Shown one piece after another: positions 32,722 to 41,724 of a stretch of DNA of 58,928 bases. The position numbers and the translations under genes are program-made. Source of the stretch: CAZFMJ01 sp964520045 (GTDB taxonomy: Bacteria; Elusimicrobiota; Elusimicrobia; Elusimicrobiales; CAZFMJ01); contig CAZFMJ010000007.1 in NCBI GenBank assembly GCA_964520045.1, forward strand, positions 1 through 58,928. Direction: 5' to 3'. Under the pieces are notes generated by a model that was given only the letters and a program-made list of their open reading frames with translations, searched no databases and was not told the origin of the DNA. Every line of letters starts with the position of its first letter. The stretch's first letter is position 1.

Positions 32722-34287
32722 ATTCCTACATTTTAGCGGCGGTTGAAAAGGGATCGTCCTTATTCTTTTTGATACGGCGAGATAGGTTTTTTTGAAGGTT
32801 TTATAAATTTCTTTATTTTCTTTTGACGGTTTTGTCAGGTTTTTTTCGTCAAATTCAATGAACTGGTTTACAAAATCAGAAACGGTCTTTTTGCAGGTTT
32901 TCTTATTGTCCGTCCACGCGGCGTGAATAGCCGCGCCCAATGCCGCGCCCTCGCCTTTGACCGGGATAACGTCGGCCTCAAAAATATCCGCTATGGTCCG
33001 TCGCCATTCCGGAGATTTCGACATTCCGCCCGTAAGATGTATCACGTCCGCTTTTATCGGGAATTTTGTATAGCCTTCATACAGATTCATCACATGGCCT
33101 TCAAGCACGGCCCGGCATAAGATCTCTTTCGTGAAATCGCCAAGGCCGAATCCGAAAAACATTGGGCGTGCATGGGGCAGGTTCGGCGTTCTTTCGCCGA
33201 TAAACCACGGCAGAAGGATCTTTCCGGAATTTCCGGGCTTGGTTTTCCGGATAATCCCTGCAAATTTCTCATGGCTTAATTTATATCTATTGATAATTTC
33301 GTTATAGCCGTTTGCGAGATTTGAAACGCACAAAAGCGGAAGATAATTTCCCGTGGAATCGCAGTAAGAGGCTATTTCCCCGTCTTCGCTTATATAAGGT
33401 CTTTTCAGGAATGTGCAGGCTGTTCCGCTTGTGCCGAGGCTTATCGTGACAATCCCTTCTTTCGCGTTTCCCGTGCCCAGCGCCCCGTACATGTTGTCGC
33501 CGGAACCCGCGTCTATCATGCAGTCCGGCGAAAACCCGTATTTTGCGCAAAGCTCAGGGGATATTCTGCCTATGAATTCATCCGCCGGTTTTACGGGGGG
33601 GAGTTTTTTAATTAAATCCCCGCTTATGGCATTGCACACATTTTTTGCCCATGTCTTTTTTATGGGGTTCCACAGAGCCATGCCTGAAACATCCCCGGGC
33701 TCCATAACACGCACCCCTGAATTTTTACCGCCGGTCAAAAACCAGTTTATGTAATTATGCACCAGAAAAAGCGCCGAGGTTTTTGCAAAAGCTTTGGGCT
33801 CATGTTTTTTGAAATGGAGTATTTTGCCCGCGGTATAGCCGGGTTTCTGGGTGTTGAGCGCCGCTTTGAGCATTTTTTCTTTTCCGCCGACGGCATCCGT
33901 AAGCTCTTCGCATTCTTTGACGGTGCTGACGTCATTCCAGAGCTTGCTGGTTTTGCGGGTGAGATTTCCTTCTTTGTCCAGACATACGAGCCCGTGCTGT
34001 TGGCCTGAGACTGATATGGCTTTTATTTTTGCCGGGTCAAATCCAGAACCCTTGAGCCGTTTGAAAAGGATGTAGAGGGCGTCAAGCCACATCTGCGGGT
34101 CTGATTCCGATACTCCTGTCCCAAGACCTTTAATAACGCCGTTTAAGGTGCTGTATTCCAGCAGGTCCTTGTCGTAATTAACCGCGGTGGTAAACACAGG
34201 CTTTTGAAGGCAATAATCCAAAAGCACAAGTTTGGCTCCCTGCGTTGAAACATCAAGTCCCAGATAGTAAGAAATGTTTTTTATCAT
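32533..34287 (-). CDS. xylB: Xylulokinase (FGGY family), 3' end apparently frameshifted
   Basis: The enzyme phosphorylates D-xylulose. The FGGY fold starts with YYLGLDVSTQGAKLVLLD and has the substrate stretch SVSGQQHGLVCLD, then IDAGSGDNMYGALGTG and HLTGGMSKSPEWRRTIADIF. As read, it has 584 residues, and its last about 63 codons lie antisense to the end of the GH3 gene. Adding one base to the five-A run at 32766-32770 gives an ending SKKNKDDPFSTAAKM with a stop at 32726-32728. That is about 520 residues, normal for the family and just clear of the GH3 gene. The long tail is therefore probably not real. Confidence 0.88.
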   Translation of the reverse strand: MIKNISYYLGLDVSTQGAKLVLLDYCLQKPVFTTAVNYDKDLLEYSTLNGVIKGLGTGVSESDPQMWLDALYILFKRLKGSGFDPAKIKAISVSGQQHGLVCLDKEGNLTRKTSKLWNDVSTVKECEELTDAVGGKEKMLKAALNTQKPGYTAGKILHFKKHEPKAFAKTSALFLVHNYINWFLTGGKNSGVRVMEPGDVSGMALWNPIKKTWAKNVCNAISGDLIKKLPPVKPADEFIGRISPELCAKYGFSPDCMIDAGSGDNMYGALGTGNAKEGIVTISLGTSGTACTFLKRPYISEDGEIASYCDSTGNYLPLLCVSNLANGYNEIINRYKLSHEKFAGIIRKTKPGNSGKILLPWFIGERTPNLPHARPMFFGFGLGDFTKEILCRAVLEGHVMNLYEGYTKFPIKADVIHLTGGMSKSPEWRRTIADIFEADVIPVKGEGAALGAAIHAAWTDNKKTCKKTVSDFVNQFIEFDEKNLTKPSKENKEIYKTFKKTYLAVSKRIRTIPFQPPLKCRNLFHHFKRYRLQVDRIRAGHNVKRARLYGLLHIFIKERQRIRRNVKFHGLRPPRLESHALKSF

Positions 34288-34571
34288 GTTTTTTTTTATT
34301 CCAGTAGACAGTAGATAACAGATAGTATATAGGACAAAATAGTAATAATTTTATTCAGCGATAAGCGATAAGTTGTAAGTGATAAGTTTTAACGGCGACC
34401 TATATCTCCAGTTCACCGGACTGGTGTTCTCTTAATATCCGTTTCCCGTTTTCCAATAAATGGTGTCTGTCCCTATTTATAATATATAAACTATATGTAA
34501 AAATAACGACGGAGAAGATATATTCGCATTGTTGAGCTATATGTAAGTTTCTAATTGAGCATGTAATGATT

Positions 34572-35678
34572 TCACCATTGCTGTATGAGGATTTTTTCAA
34601 GTTTTCCGCGGTTTTTGTTGGGATTTAAGTGGCATTCCATGATGTCTTCATGCGGAAATTTAGCTATTTTCGCTTTGAGTTTGTGCAGGGCCTGCATGTT
34701 TATTTCAATGCAGGTTTCCGCCGGTATGTTTTCGGGGAAGATGTCTATGCCGTAATAGCCTTCATAGGCCATAGCCCAGAGAGAATAATAAAGAGCCATG
34801 GCTTCATGGGGGTTTACAACTCCGATATTGTTGTCCTGATCGTAATTGCCGTCCGGCTGGGAATTCCAATGAGTGTGGGCGAGCCGTCCCTCCATTCCGC
34901 AGAGGCTGTATGAGGCGGGCAGGATTTCAAATCCCATTTTGGCGTGGCCTATTTCCGGGTTCATTGCCACGAGCGCTTTTCCCTCTTTTAAGATTTTTAT
35001 GTTCGCCGGATTTTTAAGCTTTTCTTCCACCCTTTTTGCGGCAAGCAGTCCTTCGGCGGTGTTTCTGTAGATGTTGTTGGGGGCCGGTTCGTAAGGTTTC
35101 GGCTCTATGGCTATCATCACGCCCGGAACTTCATCCATCGCCTCCGCCATGGCGGTTTCAAAAATATCCCACATGTGCATAAATGGTTTTCCGTGCATGT
35201 ATCTGTACCCGTCTATGCCGGGCCACGAGATGGCGCATCTTGCCCCTAATTCTTTTACGAGCTTCAGGCCTTCGACCGCTATTTCTTTGGCTCTTTTGCG
35301 CGACTCTTCTATCGGGTTGGAAAGGCCGCCGAACTCAAATACGCTTTCGTAAAAGTGGGAAAACGGCACGGCCGCCACTTTTATGCCGGATTGTTTTTCA
35401 AGCTGTTTATAGAGGTGTATGTTGTCGCAATTTATTTCTTTTGGATAATGCGCCTCTATTCCAGTGACGCCGAGTTTGGCCATTTTTACGGCCATTTCCA
35501 TGCGTTCTTCGATCGTAGTGTCTTCAACATAGCGTTCGTGGAACCTTCCGCCTCCGGGCGTGAAATACCATATGCCCACGGACGCTTTTATCTCATAATC
35601 CTTTTTCAGGTTTTTAAGCATTACGTCGGGATTTACGGTTTTTTTCTGATATCTCAGGTCAGGCAGTATATAGCTCAT
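34572..35678 (-). CDS. xylA: Xylose isomerase
   Basis: The 368-residue TIM-barrel enzyme should convert D-xylose to D-xylulose. The metal-site order fits class I xylose isomerases: IEPKPYEP (first Glu), MNPEIGHAKMG (Glu and His), HTHWNSQ with NYDQDNN, and YYGIDIFPE. AGGAGATAAATC precedes the ATG. It lies between the transporter genes and xylB on the same strand. The 284-bp gap to xylB holds GTAGACAGTAGATAACAG-type repeats and a GATAAGCGATAAG motif, with no gene seen. A related sugar isomerase cannot be excluded, but the kinase and xylose-type importer support xylose. Confidence 0.88.
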   Translation of the reverse strand: MSYILPDLRYQKKTVNPDVMLKNLKKDYEIKASVGIWYFTPGGGRFHERYVEDTTIEERMEMAVKMAKLGVTGIEAHYPKEINCDNIHLYKQLEKQSGIKVAAVPFSHFYESVFEFGGLSNPIEESRKRAKEIAVEGLKLVKELGARCAISWPGIDGYRYMHGKPFMHMWDIFETAMAEAMDEVPGVMIAIEPKPYEPAPNNIYRNTAEGLLAAKRVEEKLKNPANIKILKEGKALVAMNPEIGHAKMGFEILPASYSLCGMEGRLAHTHWNSQPDGNYDQDNNIGVVNPHEAMALYYSLWAMAYEGYYGIDIFPENIPAETCIEINMQALHKLKAKIAKFPHEDIMECHLNPNKNRGKLEKILIQQW

Positions 35679-35784
35679 GATTTATCTCCTATTTTTTTAT
35701 ACATTACCGGTTACTACCCGGGTAGACAGAATTCAGGAGTCAGAATAGCTTATCCAAACTCACTTGCAAAATTTGGGCTAATTT

Positions 35785-36866
35785 TTTGTGTTTCTTGAAT
35801 CAACCCATACGGCCGATAATAATTAATTTTCCGGGGCCGTAAAAAAAGAAGGAAGTTTTAATTTCCATTTGCATCTTCGGACGCCGGTATCGCCCATATA
35901 ATGCGTGTCGCCGTCCGGAATATGTATCTCTTCGGTCACAAGTTTTTCGCACCGGCGACTATTCCGTTCTTGTTTACGGATACATGAATTGTATGAGTAT
36001 TTCCGCCATCGCAGATATAGTTTGTCAAATAAGCCTGCCGGCGGTATGCTGAATCCTTTGTCGTCGCACTCTCCCATGCATCCGGCGTAGGCTTCGTTCC
36101 ATTTAAAAACTTTATCCTTTGTGCCGATCCACCGTTCCCCGATTTCACTGCAATCGGAGGCAGGCAGAGGTGTTTTCGCATATTTTTTAATCTCAAATCG
36201 TTTTCCTTCGCTTTCGCCTGTCAGATCGCAGTAATCTATTCGTTGAGACGGTGAAATGTGTCCGATACCGGATACGGTACAGCCATAATTGGGGCATGTG
36301 CGTGATGATGAAAAAATAAGCTCCGGGGTGTAAGTCCCGGGCTTTTTTAATAATTCATCAAGCCACGGTTCCTGCATGTATTCCCGCGATCTTTTTATTC
36401 TTTCGGCATTAATTAGCGTGGCAATTTCTGTTTTGACGTCTATTAATTCCTTTAATTCCTTCATGCGTTCCATCGAGTTCGGCGCTGGTCTATTTTTTAA
36501 AGCGCGAGCCTTCTTTTGTTTAAGGGATTTCATGAGTTCCGCTTCCAGCGCCGCTTCTTCTTGCTTTTTATCATTATTCCATTTCTGCCATGCTTTATTT
36601 GCAAGCGCGTCGGAGACGGTATAGCCGTAGCAGTTGATGGTGAATTTTAGAGGCTTGTCATATGGTTTCCCGTCTTTTTCAAAATAAATATCGATGATCG
36701 GGGACGGCATAACTATCCCGCATTGCAATACGTCGGAAAAACACAACAGAATCAGGAGGCAGTGGAGAGTAGGAAAACAAGCGGATAATATCTTAAAAGA
36801 TAATACGGAAAAAATTTTCATATTCTATCCCTTTGTGTTTCTTGAATCAACCCATACGGCCGATAA
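35785..36866 (-). mobile_element. One-gene insertion bounded by a 35-bp direct repeat at the xylH 3' end
   Basis: An identical 35-bp sequence occurs at 35785-35819 and 36832-36866. It is the last part of xylH (codons for SAVWVDSRNTK). The right copy belongs to the present xylH. The left copy, with the flanking AAT TAG, would end the gene as NTKN in an uninterrupted ancestor. Between them lies a single gene on the same strand. No integrase is present. The repeat is longer than usual insertion-sequence duplications and contains the small palindrome TTGAATCAA. Confidence 0.75.
35823..36821 (-). CDS. Cysteine-rich exported protein of unknown function (inserted cassette gene)
   Basis: The 332-residue product begins with a long hydrophobic export signal (FPTLHCLLILLCFSDVLQC). 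A charged helical region (about 70-150, EEAALEAELMKSLKQKKARA) follows. The C-terminal half holds about ten cysteines in pairs (RTCPNYGC, YCDLTG, ECDDKG, RRCEKL, RRCKWK), which suggests disulphides. I recognise no family. It starts four bases after the xylH stop and ends inside the 35-bp repeat structure, so it was probably inserted into the operon and may be expressed with it. It has no evident role in xylose use. Confidence 0.65.
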   Translation of the reverse strand: MKIFSVLSFKILSACFPTLHCLLILLCFSDVLQCGIVMPSPIIDIYFEKDGKPYDKPLKFTINCYGYTVSDALANKAWQKWNNDKKQEEAALEAELMKSLKQKKARALKNRPAPNSMERMKELKELIDVKTEIATLINAERIKRSREYMQEPWLDELLKKPGTYTPELIFSSSRTCPNYGCTVSGIGHISPSQRIDYCDLTGESEGKRFEIKKYAKTPLPASDCSEIGERWIGTKDKVFKWNEAYAGCMGECDDKGFSIPPAGLFDKLYLRWRKYSYNSCIRKQERNSRRCEKLVTEEIHIPDGDTHYMGDTGVRRCKWKLKLPSFFTAPEN

Positions 36867-38000
36867 AAGCACGAGGCCTTTTATGATCTGCTGCCAGAAG
36901 ATCTGCACGTTCATAAGGCTCATTCCGTTGTCAAGGCTGGCCATGACAAGAGCGCCTATCAGCGCCCCTGTTATGCTTCCGCGCCCTCCGGAAAGACTGC
37001 ATCCGCCTATGACGCAGGCCGCTATTGCGCTTAACTCAAACATGCTTCCGGCGTTGGCGGTGGCCGCGTCCAGACGGGCGGTAAGCACGATGCCTCCGGC
37101 GGCGGAAAGCGCTCCCATTATCGCGAAATTCCACAAAAGAATTTTGGGTATGTCGATCCCCGATAACCGCGCCGCCTCTTTGTTCCCGCCTATGGCATAG
37201 ATGTACCTGCCGAAAGTGGTGTTGTTGGAAAGAAATATCATTAGAGCCGATACGGCAAGCAGAATGATAACGGGGGCCGGTATCCCGCAGTATTTGTTCA
37301 TGACCGCCGTAAATATTATTATCCCAAGCGCCGATGAAGAGACCGCAAGGCCGAAAGTCCATAGAGGTCCGGCAGGCAGGCCGTAGGATATGGTTTTCCT
37401 TCTTTTGTTCCACATCAAAAAGGCGCATAAAACGGATGCGGTCAAAGATATTGCCCATCCCGCGGACGCCGGCACATAGGCTTGTCCAATGTCCCTGAAA
37501 AAGGTTTCCATAGGGCTTATCGTTATGCCGTCCGTTATTCCGAGTATGGCGCCCCTGAAAATAAGCATTCCGGCAAGCGTGACGATAAACGAGGGGACAT
37601 TCTGATATGCGGTCCAAAAACCCTGAAACAGCCCTATCAGCGCGCCCAGCAGAAGGGCTGAGAGTATCGCGGCAATGGAGATATAAAAGCTTATTTCGGA
37701 GACCTGTGAATCAGGGAAGCGCGCAAAAAGCCACGGCCCCAGCCATTTTACCTGCATCATGGCCGCGACCGCTCCGGTAAGCCCCGCGATAGAGCCGACC
37801 GAGAGGTCTATATGGCCGGAGATTATTATGAAAACCATGCCTACGGCCAAAAAGGATATCACCGCCGTCTGCCTGAAAAGGTTGGAAAGGTTCCGGGCCT
37901 CAAAAAATATGCCGTCCGTCACGGCGGAAAAGAAAATCCATATCGCAAGCAGGGCGAAGATCATTGTAAACGACCGCAGATGTGATTTTATAAAGTTCAT
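36825..38000 (-). CDS. xylH: Xylose ABC transporter permease
   Basis: The 391-residue protein has about ten membrane helices and the marks of branched sugar permeases: ISGHIDLSVGSIAGLTGAVAA, NKYCGIPAPVIILL, GGNKEAARLSGID and GGCSLSGGRGSITGALIGA. ATG at 38000 is preferred to an in-frame GTG at 38030 because GATGAGGATAAAT precedes it. Its last residues (VDSRNTKG) lie in the right copy of the 35-bp direct repeat. It forms the channel for the XylF-XylG system. Confidence 0.92.
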   Translation of the reverse strand: MNFIKSHLRSFTMIFALLAIWIFFSAVTDGIFFEARNLSNLFRQTAVISFLAVGMVFIIISGHIDLSVGSIAGLTGAVAAMMQVKWLGPWLFARFPDSQVSEISFYISIAAILSALLLGALIGLFQGFWTAYQNVPSFIVTLAGMLIFRGAILGITDGITISPMETFFRDIGQAYVPASAGWAISLTASVLCAFLMWNKRRKTISYGLPAGPLWTFGLAVSSSALGIIIFTAVMNKYCGIPAPVIILLAVSALMIFLSNNTTFGRYIYAIGGNKEAARLSGIDIPKILLWNFAIMGALSAAGGIVLTARLDAATANAGSMFELSAIAACVIGGCSLSGGRGSITGALIGALVMASLDNGMSLMNVQIFWQQIIKGLVLLSAVWVDSRNTKG

Positions 38001-38331
38001 ATATTTATCCTCATCAGAAGAAGTCACCAAATCACCGGTTGCCAGCCGCCCAGTTTCCCAGCGACCCAGACACCCAGCAGCCCAGTCACCCGGTTTCCCA
38101 GCCGCTCAGCGACCCAGACACCCAGTCACCCAGCAACCCTTAATCTTGTCTTTAATTCTTCGTGCCTTAGTGTCTTCGTGTGAGTATTGTTTTTTTCCGT
38201 CTACCCTCTTCACAGCTGTCCAGCCTTCTTTCCTTTCTTCTGTTGCCCCTTTTGCTTCCGGTGCGGTTTCGGCTTCCTGCCTCAACCACTTCCTCGCATT
38301 TGACCGCAAATGCTTCGGTCGCTTCTTTTGC
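38001..38331. repeat. 331-bp repeat-filled gap between xylG and xylH
   Basis: AAGTCACCAAATCACCGG is followed by many CCCAGCGACCCAGACACC units (to about 38140). Then comes CTTCGTGCCTTAGTGTCTTC (38160-38180), which resembles the right end of another GxxExxY-type unit, and then CCGTCTACCCTCTTCACAGC. I see no gene or clear promoter. The gap interrupts an operon that is usually continuous. Confidence 0.6.
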
Positions 38332-39867
38332 TTATATTGCTTCCGTTGCTGTAGTTATTCCTGTCGCAAGCCTCATGATTTTTTCCTCAGTCGCGTCTTT
38401 TGCCTCAAGCCTGCCCGCTATTTTGCCTTCGTGCATTACAAGGATATTATGGGATAGGCCGAGGATTTCCGGCAGTTCTGATGAGATAAGAATTACGCCG
38501 AGTCCGTCTTTTATGAGTTCATTGATAAGAGTATATATCTCAAATTTTGCGCCGACGTCTATTCCGCGCGTCGGTTCGTCCAGAATAAGTATTTTGGGCT
38601 CCGTGTTGAGCCATTTTGAAAGCGCCACTTTCTGCTGGTTGCCTCCGCTCAGCGTATCAACGGCGCAGTCGAGACACGGCGCTTTCACCCGCACCTTTGA
38701 AAAAAGCCCGCCTGCGCGCTTGACCTCCGTGAATTTATCAATTACGCCTCTTTTTGCAAGCCTTCTGAGGCGTGCCATTGAAATATTATGAAGTATGGAG
38801 TGAGAAGTCACAAGCCCGCTTCCCTTCCTGTCTTCGGTAAGCAGAGCCATTCCCATGCTTATGGCGTCCCTGCAGTTTCTTATATGCGCTTTTACGCCGT
38901 CTATATATATGCTGCCGGAGCGGTTTATTCCATAAGCTCCGAAAACGGCCGTGGCAAGCTCCGTCCTGCCTGAGCCCATGAGTCCGGCAATTCCCAATAT
39001 CTCGCCTTTCCTTACGGAGAAGCTCGCGCCGTCTACCGCTTTTTTACCCGGCGCATCGGGATAATCGCATGAAAAATTTTCAACCCTGAGTATTTCTACT
39101 CCGGAGCCGGAATTTTCAATTTTAGGGAAGCGGTCGTTGATATCGCGCCCTACCATTCCGGATATTATCCAGTTTTCGTTTATGGTTTTTGTCTCCCGGC
39201 AGGCGACAGTTTTTCCGTCACGTATAACGGTGACCGAATCCGTGATCTCCATTAATTCGTCGAGTTTATGAGAAATGTATATGCACGACACTCCCAACTC
39301 CCTGAGAGAACGCAGGATGGACATGAGGATTTTAATCTCATTGTCCGTAAGGGCGGAAGTGGGCTCGTCCAAAATAAGGATATCGGCTTTTCCGGAAAGG
39401 GCCTTGGCGATTTCAACCATCTGCTGCTGGCCGACGCCGAGATTGCGGATTTTTTCGTAGATATCAAGCTTAAGGCCGTATTTATCCAGAATTTTGCGTG
39501 CTTTTGAATAAAGCTCGTGCCAATCTATGACATATTTGATTTTTTTCTGAGGTTCGCTTCCGATAAATATATTTTCCGCCACTGTTAATTCGGGAGCCAG
39601 CGCCAATTCCTGATGGATTATCCGTATCCCGGAATTCTGCGCGTCCTTGACGGAATGAAACTTCTGTATGCGGTCTTTGTATAGTATGTCGCCCTCATAA
39701 TCGCCGTGAGGATATATTCCGCTGAGGATTTTCATCAGGGTGGATTTGCCCGCGCCGTTTTCACCGCAGAGTCCGTGAATACTGCCCGCCGCAAGCGAAA
39801 AATCCACTCCGTCAAGGGCTTTCACTCCGCCGAACGATTTTTTTATGTTTTTAAGCTCAAGAAGCAT
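38332..39867 (-). CDS. xylG: Xylose ABC transporter ATP-binding protein
   Basis: This is the double-ATPase form typical of sugar importers, 511 residues. Domain 1 has Walker A GENGAGKSTLMKIL, signature LGVGQQQMVEIAKAL and Walker B ILILDEPTSALTD. Domain 2 has the degenerate P-loop GLMGSGRTELATAVFG, LSGGNQQKVALSKWL and ILDEPTRGIDVGAKFEIY. It energises uptake through XylH. There is no clear ribosome site before the ATG at 39867. Confidence 0.93.
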   Translation of the reverse strand: MLLELKNIKKSFGGVKALDGVDFSLAAGSIHGLCGENGAGKSTLMKILSGIYPHGDYEGDILYKDRIQKFHSVKDAQNSGIRIIHQELALAPELTVAENIFIGSEPQKKIKYVIDWHELYSKARKILDKYGLKLDIYEKIRNLGVGQQQMVEIAKALSGKADILILDEPTSALTDNEIKILMSILRSLRELGVSCIYISHKLDELMEITDSVTVIRDGKTVACRETKTINENWIISGMVGRDINDRFPKIENSGSGVEILRVENFSCDYPDAPGKKAVDGASFSVRKGEILGIAGLMGSGRTELATAVFGAYGINRSGSIYIDGVKAHIRNCRDAISMGMALLTEDRKGSGLVTSHSILHNISMARLRRLAKRGVIDKFTEVKRAGGLFSKVRVKAPCLDCAVDTLSGGNQQKVALSKWLNTEPKILILDEPTRGIDVGAKFEIYTLINELIKDGLGVILISSELPEILGLSHNILVMHEGKIAGRLEAKDATEEKIMRLATGITTATEAI

Positions 39868-39889
39868 ATGAGGTGATTACTATGGCGTT

Positions 39890-40100
39890 TACACGCGGCA
39901 AACGGTAGACGGTAAACGGTAGATGGTAAAACAAAAACTGATATCAATTTTCTTGTGTTTGTTTTGTCCACTATTTACCATTTACCTCTTTCAGTCTAGC
40001 GTCTCCCAGTTTGCCTTTAGCAATTTAGCCGTCAAGCTGTCCCGCTGTCTAGCTGCCCAGCAGCCGCTTTTCTTCCGTCTACCGTTTACCTTCTACCGTC
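39890..40100. repeat. GTAGACGG block with GTCTAGC repeats between xylF and xylG
   Basis: GGTAGACGGTAAACGGTAG and TGTCCACTATTTACCATTTACC form the first pair of arms. CAGTCTAGCGTCTCCCAG and CTAGCTGCCCAGCAGCC follow, then CCGTCTACCGTTTACC runs into the end of xylF. No gene is present. Confidence 0.65.
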
Positions 40101-41120
40101 TTACTTCTTCATCTGCCTATAAACATCCTCTTTTTTGTGAAATCCGCTCTGCACTATGACTTTATCCAGATTGGCTTTTGTCACGGGCGTTACATCCAGA
40201 AGGATGGCGTCCACTCCGTCCACTTTAGATTTTGCCTTGGCCGGTTTTTTCCCGTTTGCGAGTTCTATGGCCGCTTTTACCGCTTCTTTTATGAGGATGC
40301 GGATATCTTTTAAAATAGTCACGGCCTGAGTGCCTTCGGCCACGCGCTGGACGGCGGCTATTTCTGCGTCCTGTCCTGAGACGGGCACTTTCCCGGCCAG
40401 TTTCTGCGCCGCAAGCGCTTGTATGGCTCCTCCCGCGGTGCCGTCATTTGAAGCCAGAACAGCGTCTATTTTGTTCTGGTTTTTAGTAAGAGCGTTTTCC
40501 GTGTGTTTTAAGGCTTCCTGCGGGCTCCAGCCTTCGCACCACTGTTCCGCGATCAGTTTTATTTTACCTTTGTTGATAAGAGGCTGAAGTATGTTCATAT
40601 GGCCTTTGCGAACCAGATGCGCATTGTCGTCCGCCGGGTGTCCCCCGAGCCAGAGATAATTGCCCTGGGGTTTAAGGGCGGTTACCGCTTTTGCCTGCGC
40701 TTCCCCGACTTTTACGCTGTCAAAGGAGATATAAAGCGACACGTCTTTGCTTGGTATGAATCTGTCGTAAGCTATTACCGGAATTTTTTCCGCTTTTGCC
40801 GCGGTTACCGCTGGTATCACGGAATTTCTGTTCTGCGGGATAATTATGATTACATCGGCTTTCTGCGTTATGAGGTTTTCTATCTGCTGGTTCTGCACGC
40901 TTTCGTCGCCGTTTGCCACCTGTATTATCAGGTCGGCGTTCTGTTCTTTCGCGGTCTGCTCGAAAATCTTTTTTTCGCGCGACCATCTCTCCTCCTGAAG
41001 CGTGGCGAACGAGACTCCTATCTTCACCTTGTTTTCGGCCGCATATACCGTGCTAACCGATGACGCAAAAATATATATCGCCATTGCAAACAGCAATATT
41101 GCATTTATCATTCTTTTCAT
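40101..41120 (-). CDS. xylF: Xylose ABC transporter substrate-binding protein
   Basis: The 339-residue periplasmic binding protein has a signal peptide (INAILLFAMAIYIFASSVS). The family pattern includes KIGVSFATLQEERW, DLIIQVANGDESVQNQQIENL, PVIAYDRFIPSKDVSLYISFD and VLASNDGTAGGAIQAL. It delivers xylose to XylH/XylG. GGAGGAAAAAA precedes the ATG. It is the first gene of the minus-strand sugar locus. About 60 bp upstream, AAGGCCC (41180-41186) and GGGCCTT (41199-41205) form an inverted repeat that could be an operator. Confidence 0.92.
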   Translation of the reverse strand: MKRMINAILLFAMAIYIFASSVSTVYAAENKVKIGVSFATLQEERWSREKKIFEQTAKEQNADLIIQVANGDESVQNQQIENLITQKADVIIIIPQNRNSVIPAVTAAKAEKIPVIAYDRFIPSKDVSLYISFDSVKVGEAQAKAVTALKPQGNYLWLGGHPADDNAHLVRKGHMNILQPLINKGKIKLIAEQWCEGWSPQEALKHTENALTKNQNKIDAVLASNDGTAGGAIQALAAQKLAGKVPVSGQDAEIAAVQRVAEGTQAVTILKDIRILIKEAVKAAIELANGKKPAKAKSKVDGVDAILLDVTPVTKANLDKVIVQSGFHKKEDVYRQMKK

Positions 41121-41279
41121 TTTTTTCCTCCATGGGTTATCCCAGCAGGAAAATAATACTATTTTTTATTCATAGCAAGAAGGCCCAGCGCGCATATGGG
41201 GCCTTTGGGACAATCAGAGTGGGTCTTTAGCCGCTTTTCAAACATGTTTATGTCATGTAGAATACTAGTGAGAGGAAAT

Positions 41280-41462
41280 ATGACAACTACTGAAGATAAA
41301 TATTGCAGGCTCGGCAGGGAAGCGCTGAATTCGTTTTTGGCGCATGCCCCGCGCTCGTTTATATTCAGCAAGGCGGTTTTGCACAAACGCGTATGCCGGA
41401 TTTGCCGGGTTGACGGGCCTGATAATAATTCAAAATATATTTTAAGGTCGCGGACCAATTAA
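41280..41462 (+). CDS. Possible small protein of 60 residues
   Basis: An ATG at 41280 follows GTGAGAGGAAAT and opens 60 codons (MTTTEDKYCRLGREALNSFL...). The end is basic, with three cysteines overall. A TAGAAT box lies at about 41259. A terminator follows 35 bp after the stop. These signals are the only support, since I recognise no family. An overlapping minus-strand frame is also open. Confidence 0.35.
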   Translation: MTTTEDKYCRLGREALNSFLAHAPRSFIFSKAVLHKRVCRICRVDGPDNNSKYILRSRTN

Positions 41463-41496
41463 ATTTCCGCGGTTTTAAAAAAGAGACGGCTTATAT

Positions 41497-41534
41497 CCGC
41501 CGCGCATTTTTTTTTCTGCGCCGGCGGTTTTTTA
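41497..41534 (+). terminator. Probable intrinsic terminator
   Basis: CCGCCGCGCA pairs with TGCGCCGGCGG with one bulged C around a ten-base pyrimidine loop. TTTTTTATTT follows. Confidence 0.6.
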
Positions 41535-41587
41535 TTTACTAAAATCAAAATAAGGCCAAAAATAAAAGAAAACCACTGAGACGCGGT

Positions 41588-41656
41588 CCCAGTCCTTCCT
41601 TAAAGGCGATGAGAATGGGGCAGTCCAAACTCATTGTCTGTGAGGAAGGTTTGGAC
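41588..41656 (+). repeat. DH element, copy
   Basis: TCCCAGTCCTTCC...GAATGGGG and TCCAAACTCA...AGGTTTGGA are present. The flanks are GACGCGG on the left and GGAAGCCGGGAAACACGG on the right. Confidence 0.7.
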
Positions 41657-41724
41657 GGAAGCCGGGAAACACGGAAAAATGAGTTGGAATTAAAAGAATT
41701 TTGCAACTACTCAACGGCAGTAAT

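Noticed and set aside
34400..34600. A short minus-strand frame after xylA
   Set aside because: It overlaps the end of xylA, lacks a ribosome site and runs into repeat-like sequence.
38106..38309. A 67-codon minus-strand frame between xylG and xylH
   Set aside because: It is composed of repeat sequence (CTTCGTGCCTTAGTG and CCCAGACACCC types) and encodes only low-complexity charged residues.
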